DNA from: Aestuariibius insulae
Lineage (GTDB): Bacteria; Pseudomonadota; Alphaproteobacteria; Rhodobacterales; Rhodobacteraceae
Assembly (NCBI RefSeq): GCF_040783535.2
Contig: NZ_JBFONW020000001.1
Span: forward strand, 620,001 to 684,000
Length of the DNA: 64,000 nucleotides
Direction of reading: 5' to 3'
Part shown: positions 60,289 to 64,000 of the stretch, piece after piece
Layout of the letters: the number at the start of each line of letters is the position of its first letter
Numbering within the stretch: the first letter of the stretch is position 1
Position numbers and translations under genes: made by a program
The notes under the pieces: generated by a model
Databases searched by the model: none
The model's input: only the letters and a program-made list of their open reading frames with translations
What the model was told of the DNA's origin: nothing

Positions 60289-62016
60289 TCATGCGTCGTC
60301 GAACGGATCCCATTCATCATCGACTTCGGGCAGCGCCTCTTCCGACGCTTCGGCCTCGATCGCATCGGGTGTTCGGATTTCGGTGATGCGCGCCTGCGGG
60401 AACTGCAAAAGAACCGCTTTCACCATCGGATGCGCCTCTGCGGTGGCGTGCAGCGATGCGGCTTCTTCGTCCCGGACCTCCGCGATTGTGCGATCCCCGC
60501 CAGAGCTTTCGACCGAAATCGCCCAACGGTTGCCCGTCCAGGACTGAAGCCGGCTGCCAAGGCGCTGGGCCAGATCCGGACGCGCGTCCTCGGCTGGCTC
60601 AAATGAAATGCGACCCGGGCTGTAAGAGACCAGCTTCACGCCCGCTTCGACCTCAAGCAAGAGCTTCACATCCCGGTGGTGCCGGATCAGCGTGACGACA
60701 TCCTCGAAACTTGCATAGCGCGCCAGCGCCGTGTCGGCCGTCACTGCGGGCTGAGCGACCGCAATCGAACCTGACGAGACGGCAGAGGCCTTCACTCCCG
60801 GCTCGGACGGCGCGGAAGCGGGCGCAGGCTGGGAGGCGGCACTTTGCGGCGGCGGCGATTGGTCTTTCAGCTTGGCGACCAGATCACCCGGTGTTGGCAG
60901 ATCCGCCACATGGGTCAGACGAATGATCGCCATCTCGGCTGCCATCATCGAATTCGGCGCCTGCGCGACCTCTTCCATCGCCTTGAGCAGCATCTGCCAC
61001 ATCCGGCTCATCACCCGCATTGGGAGCGCTTCAGCCATCCGCTGGCCCCGGTCCCGCTCGTCGGGTGAGACGGTGGGATCCGCCGCCGCGTCAGGCGTAA
61101 TCTTGATTACGCTGACCCAATGGCTGACTTCGGCCAGATCGCGCAGAACGGCCATCGGGTCGGCCCCTGATGCATACTGGCTCCCCAATTCTGACAGGGC
61201 ACCCGCCGCATCGCCCTTCGCGATCATATCGAAAAGATCGAGAACCCGTCCCCGATCCGCGAGCCCAAGCATCGCCCGGACCTGGTCCGCCGACGTCTCG
61301 CCTGCACCATGTGAGATCGCCTGATCCAGAAGCGACGTTGCATCTCGCGCCGACCCCTCCGCTGCGCGCGCGATCAAGGCCAGCGCGTCATCTGCAATCG
61401 CAGCCCCTTCCGCCTCTGCGATCTTGCGCAGCAAGGCCGTCATGTCCTCAGGCTCGATCCGGCGCAGATCAAACCGCTGACACCGCGAGAGAACCGTTAC
61501 GGGAACCTTGCGGATCTCGGTCGTCGCAAAGATGAACTTCACATGCGCGGGCGGCTCTTCAAGCGTCTTGAGCAGCGCATTGAAGGCGCTGGTCGACAGC
61601 ATATGCACTTCGTCGATGATGTAGATCTTGTAGCGCGCCGACGCGGCACGATAATTGACGCTCTCGATGATCTCGCGGATATCGCCAACCCCGGTCCGGG
61701 ACGCGGCATCCATCTCGAGCACATCGACATGCCGCCCTTCCGAGATTGCCTTGCAGGGATCGCAGACGCCGCAAGGCTCTGTCGTCGGCCCGCCATTCCC
61801 ATCGGGGCCGATGCAGTTCAGCCCCTTCGCCACGATCCGCGCGGTGGTGGTCTTCCCCGTCCCCCGGATCCCCGTCAGGATGAAGGCCTGCGCAATCCGG
61901 TCTGCCTCGAATGCATTCCTGAGCGTGCGAACCATCGCCTCCTGCCCGACAAGATCGGCGAAGGTCTCCGGGCGGTATTTACGCGCAAGAACCTGATAGG
62001 CGGGCTGATCGGTCAT
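60289..62016 (-). CDS. dnaX: DNA polymerase III subunits gamma/tau
   Basis: A 575-residue clamp-loader ATPase. Walker A GIRGTGKTT is at residues 49-57, a zinc module at Cys68, Cys82, Cys85 and Cys88, the Walker B DEVHML near 126, and the sensor FIFATTEIRKVPVTVLSRCQ. The C-terminal third (Ala/Pro-rich linker, then DVVTLIRHHRDVKLLLEVEA) binds polymerase alpha and DnaB. No frameshift signal for a gamma form was seen. Confidence 0.95.
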   Translation of the reverse strand: MTDQPAYQVLARKYRPETFADLVGQEAMVRTLRNAFEADRIAQAFILTGIRGTGKTTTARIVAKGLNCIGPDGNGGPTTEPCGVCDPCKAISEGRHVDVLEMDAASRTGVGDIREIIESVNYRAASARYKIYIIDEVHMLSTSAFNALLKTLEEPPAHVKFIFATTEIRKVPVTVLSRCQRFDLRRIEPEDMTALLRKIAEAEGAAIADDALALIARAAEGSARDATSLLDQAISHGAGETSADQVRAMLGLADRGRVLDLFDMIAKGDAAGALSELGSQYASGADPMAVLRDLAEVSHWVSVIKITPDAAADPTVSPDERDRGQRMAEALPMRVMSRMWQMLLKAMEEVAQAPNSMMAAEMAIIRLTHVADLPTPGDLVAKLKDQSPPPQSAASQPAPASAPSEPGVKASAVSSGSIAVAQPAVTADTALARYASFEDVVTLIRHHRDVKLLLEVEAGVKLVSYSPGRISFEPAEDARPDLAQRLGSRLQSWTGNRWAISVESSGGDRTIAEVRDEEAASLHATAEAHPMVKAVLLQFPQARITEIRTPDAIEAEASEEALPEVDDEWDPFDDA

Positions 62017-62096
62017 AAGGGGGATCCGGATTCTGGGTCAGTCTCTAGTCTAGGCCCCCCGTTGCCTACCGTCCAGATCCGCGCAGCGCCCTGACC

Positions 62097-62663
62097 CTAT
62101 TGCGGATCAGAGCCGAAAACGAAGTCGGGCACATGGCGCAGCGGGCTCGAATCGCGTCGCGCCCGGCTCAACGTCCAGGCCCCTTGCAGACCGATCCACA
62201 GCGCCTCCGATGATGTCGCCGCCTTAGCGGGAGGGAGACCCAAGCGGACCCCATGGGCTTTCACGGCCTCGATCCAGACATCAAAGATCCGGGCCGCTTC
62301 GGTTCGGAAAAGGTCATTCGCCGGGCCTTCGAAGAGCGTCGAGGAGATTGGGCAGCCCAGCCAGTGGCCGGACAGGTCAAACAGCTTGGCCAATTTGAAG
62401 CAGAGCGTCGTGGCCCCGTGCCGAAAATCGACCGCCTCTCCAAATGCATCATCTACGATCCGCAGCAGATCAACCGACGCCCAATCGGCCGCTGCGACCG
62501 CGAGATCCGCCTTCCCGTTGGGAAAATGATGGTAAAGCGATCCCTTCGGAACACCGGCCGTTTCGAGGATCTCGGTCAGACCCACCCCATGATACCCGCG
62601 CTGCTGAAACAATTGCGCAGCGTGAATGATCAGCCGATCGCGAGTGGACAGTGTCGTTGTCAT
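62097..62663 (-). CDS. TetR-family regulator
   Basis: A 188-residue repressor. The HTH domain is at residues about 8-58 (LIIHAAQLFQQRGYHGVGLT, AGVPKGSLYHHFPNGKADLA). The ligand domain (WLGCPISSTLFEGPANDLFR, LWIGLQGAWTLSRARRD) resembles the YxaF/LmrA group. It diverges from a serine hydrolase gene, with three operator-like sites between them, so it probably represses both itself and the hydrolase. Confidence 0.9.
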   Translation of the reverse strand: MTTTLSTRDRLIIHAAQLFQQRGYHGVGLTEILETAGVPKGSLYHHFPNGKADLAVAAADWASVDLLRIVDDAFGEAVDFRHGATTLCFKLAKLFDLSGHWLGCPISSTLFEGPANDLFRTEAARIFDVWIEAVKAHGVRLGLPPAKAATSSEALWIGLQGAWTLSRARRDSSPLRHVPDFVFGSDPQ

Positions 62664-62680
62664 CGCCTCCCCCTACACGA

Positions 62681-62740
62681 GACTAGACCGATTGGTCTAG
62701 TCATGCTATTGGACTGAATGGTCTAGACTGATCGGTCCAA
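62681..62740. promoter_or_regulatory. Three-copy TetR operator array
   Basis: A perfect inverted repeat GACTAGACC-GATT-GGTCTAGTC lies at 62681-62702. Two diverged copies with the pattern GACY-GANN-GGTC follow at 62712-62723 and 62726-62737. The first contains TAGACC-N4-GGTCTA, the half-sites known for NemR-type TetR repressors. The array fills most of the gap between the divergent genes. Confidence 0.82.
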
Positions 62741-62753
62741 CGGGAGGGGCGGA

Positions 62754-63632
62754 ATGACCCGGATGACAACGATTGAGCGTTCTGATGGTGTTGTCGAGAC
62801 GACCGAGTTCATCCCCTCCGGGATGAACCGACTGGCAGGGCATCTTTACCGGCCGAGCACTCCTCCTCTTGCGGCCGTCGTGCTGAATGGTGCGACAGGC
62901 GTTCCACAACGCTACTACGCCGATTTTGCCCAGTGGCTTGTGACCGATCACCAACTCGCCTGCCTTACCTTCGACTACAGCGACTTCGGCGAATCTGCGG
63001 CCGGACCTGTTCGCGGCTCGCCTGCCACGATGACCCAATGGGGCCTTCACGATCAACAAGCGGCCCGCGATCATTTGAGCGGCCTTTTCCCGACGACACT
63101 CATCTGGGTGATCGGACATTCCCTTGGGGCGATGATGCTCCCGATGCAGCGGGGGCTGGACCGGATTGATCGGATCATTTCGGTCGCAAGCGGCCCCGTC
63201 CATGTGAGCGACCATCCCTGGCCCTATCGCGCGGTGGCCCATGCCTTCTGGTCGGGCCCGACCGCTTTGGCGACCCGCGCGCTGGGCTATATGCCGGGAG
63301 CGCGGATCGGCTTCGGGGCAGATCTTCCCGAAGGCGTCTACCGGCAATGGCGCCGCTGGTGCACAAGCCGGACCTTCTACGCCTGCGAAACCGGGAGGGA
63401 GCTGCCATGGCCGGATCGTCATCGCCCGACATGCCCGCTCAGGGTCGTGGCCGTTACGGACGATCAGATGGTGCCTCCCGCAGCAGTTTGGCGACTGATG
63501 CGCCTCTATCCGGAAACGACCCAATCTCAGAAGACCCTGAACCCGCGGGATTACGACCTTCCCGAGATCGGTCATATCGGCGCGTTTCACAAACGGGCCA
63601 AAGCGTGCTGGCCGGATATTGTCGGCCTCTAG
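62754..63632 (+). CDS. Alpha/beta hydrolase (serine aminopeptidase S33-like)
   Basis: A 292-residue alpha/beta hydrolase without a signal peptide. The nucleophile elbow GHSLG is at residues 121-125 (Ser123), preceded by the oxyanion-region VVLNGATGVPQRYYADFAQW. The acid probably lies in VVAVTDDQMVPPAAV and the histidine in EIGHIGAFHKRA. The layout matches predicted alpha/beta hydrolases acting on acylglycerols or other esters. GGGAGGGG lies before the ATG. It is presumably controlled by the divergent TetR. Confidence 0.85.
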   Translation: MTRMTTIERSDGVVETTEFIPSGMNRLAGHLYRPSTPPLAAVVLNGATGVPQRYYADFAQWLVTDHQLACLTFDYSDFGESAAGPVRGSPATMTQWGLHDQQAARDHLSGLFPTTLIWVIGHSLGAMMLPMQRGLDRIDRIISVASGPVHVSDHPWPYRAVAHAFWSGPTALATRALGYMPGARIGFGADLPEGVYRQWRRWCTSRTFYACETGRELPWPDRHRPTCPLRVVAVTDDQMVPPAAVWRLMRLYPETTQSQKTLNPRDYDLPEIGHIGAFHKRAKACWPDIVGL

Positions 63633-63658
63633 CTAACGATCAAGACATCGGGGAAAAA

Positions 63659-63757
63659 GGTGAGAGGCTGATAACGACCCAAGCGGGGCTCGTTACGGCT
63701 GCTTCCTTCCGGATCTGACCGGGTTGGCGAGGCGCCTGCCCGCACCAACCTCTCACC
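63659..63757 (-). ncRNA. ffs: Signal recognition particle RNA (4.5S type)
   Basis: Read on the minus strand, GGTGAGAGG pairs with the terminal CCTCTCACC. The apical domain contains the universal block GGTCAGATCCGGAAGGAAGC followed by AGCCGTAACGAG, the Ffh-binding GGAA tetraloop region. The length of about 99 bases fits the small bacterial SRP RNA. Confidence 0.95.
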
Positions 63758-63797
63758 GCGCTATTTAGGGCAGATGCATCCGTTCCGCAAGCAGCGG

Positions 63798-64000
63798 TCA
63801 AAGCCTAAGACGAAAGCGCGCGAACCCCTCTTCGGTATTGCCAAGATCCTCTCCCGGCATCGGCATGTCTTGCAGATAGTCCCGTGCCGCCGGAGAGGTT
63901 TCGAAGATCACCGAAACGCCGCCAAGATCGGTGAAGGTAAAAACCGGATCGGGCTCTGGATCCAGCGTCCCTTCCGCCTCCACATAAGCCGCGAGCGCAT
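63798..64000 (-). CDS. Unidentified protein, C-terminal part
   Basis: The frame is open to the window edge, so only the last 67 codons are seen. The visible residues read ALAAYVEAEGTLDPEPDPVF and continue TFTDLGGVSVIFETSPAARD, ending FARFRLRL. A GTG at 63983 could be a start, but the frame continues beyond it. No domain was recognised. The tail overlaps no other feature. Confidence 0.55.
   Translation of the reverse strand, partial: ALAAYVEAEGTLDPEPDPVFTFTDLGGVSVIFETSPAARDYLQDMPMPGEDLGNTEEGFARFRLRL

Noticed and set aside
60289..62016. Programmed frameshift giving a short gamma form of DnaX
   Set aside because: No slippery A-run such as AAAAAAG followed by a hairpin was seen in the middle of the gene.
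1..64000. Defence island, prophage, integrase, insertion sequence or CRISPR array
   Set aside because: No transposase, integrase, phage structural, restriction-modification or Cas gene was found in any frame, and no repeat-spacer pattern was seen.

Overview
The window is chromosomal DNA of a GC-rich alphaproteobacterium, most likely a marine member of the Rhodobacterales (Roseobacter/Rhodobacter relatives). The reasons are the cell-cycle regulator TrcR (DUF1013), COQ9 next to rpsU, a polyprenyl synthase convergent with ispE, phaA/phaB, L-malyl-CoA lyase, several TRAP transporters, RTX and Hint-domain surface proteins, and the DUF4175 (TIGR02302) membrane protein. This placement rests on gene content and protein resemblance; no database search was possible.

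Layout. 1-8.6 kb: end of ispE, polyprenyl diphosphate synthase, DUF2007 protein, TrmN6-like methyltransferase, YdcH-like small protein, LysR regulator, a 34-residue microprotein, a phaB/patatin/phaA block, an EAL phosphodiesterase, tag and tRNA-Tyr. 8.9-29 kb: tlpA, argH, a small lipoprotein and a DUF2834 protein. These are followed by an accessory-looking block holding a sulfotransferase with a long coiled coil, a TAXI-type TRAP transporter and a complete malonate-use operon. The operon has regulator MatR, two adjacent paralogous binding proteins, TRAP subunits MatQ and MatM, malonyl-CoA decarboxylase MatA and malonyl-CoA synthetase MatB. Then come an AT-richer orphan gene, lysA and a DUF4175 protein with a Gln/Gly repeat tract. 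29-38.7 kb: zinc-ribbon protein, ftsE-ftsX-plsC, accA, an AraC/GyrI-like regulator, mcl1, and a D-amino-acid block (dgcN, dgcA, D-alanine aminotransferase).

38.7-54 kb: an RTX protein with a poly-Gly linker, two small genes, an AT-richer orphan, pyk, rpmI-rplT, a Hint-domain protein, pheS and pheT separated by two membrane-protein genes, a glutathione S-transferase, mscL, a second RTX protein and rpsU. 54-64 kb: COQ9 and a quinone oxidoreductase; an ECF sigma-factor operon with an overlapping small membrane protein and a periplasmic metal-sensor-like protein; RNase T2; trcR; dnaX-ybaB-recR; a TetR/hydrolase pair with three operator copies; the SRP RNA; and the end of one unidentified gene.

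How the genes work together. Malonate is taken up by the TRAP system, activated to malonyl-CoA by MatB and decarboxylated to acetyl-CoA by MatA. Acetyl-CoA can then enter the PHB pathway (phaA, phaB), fatty-acid synthesis (accA) or the ethylmalonyl-CoA route, which Mcl1 serves. DgcN, DgcA and D-alanine aminotransferase form a plausible route for D-glutamate and other D-amino acids. No CRISPR array, insertion sequence, prophage or integrase is visible. The most notable signals are the duplicated malonate-binding protein with its palindromic operators, the D-amino-acid block followed by a nested hairpin, the CnrYXH-like sigma operon, the three-copy TetR operator, the helically phased ATACCGA repeats upstream of pheS, and the genes inserted between pheS and pheT.
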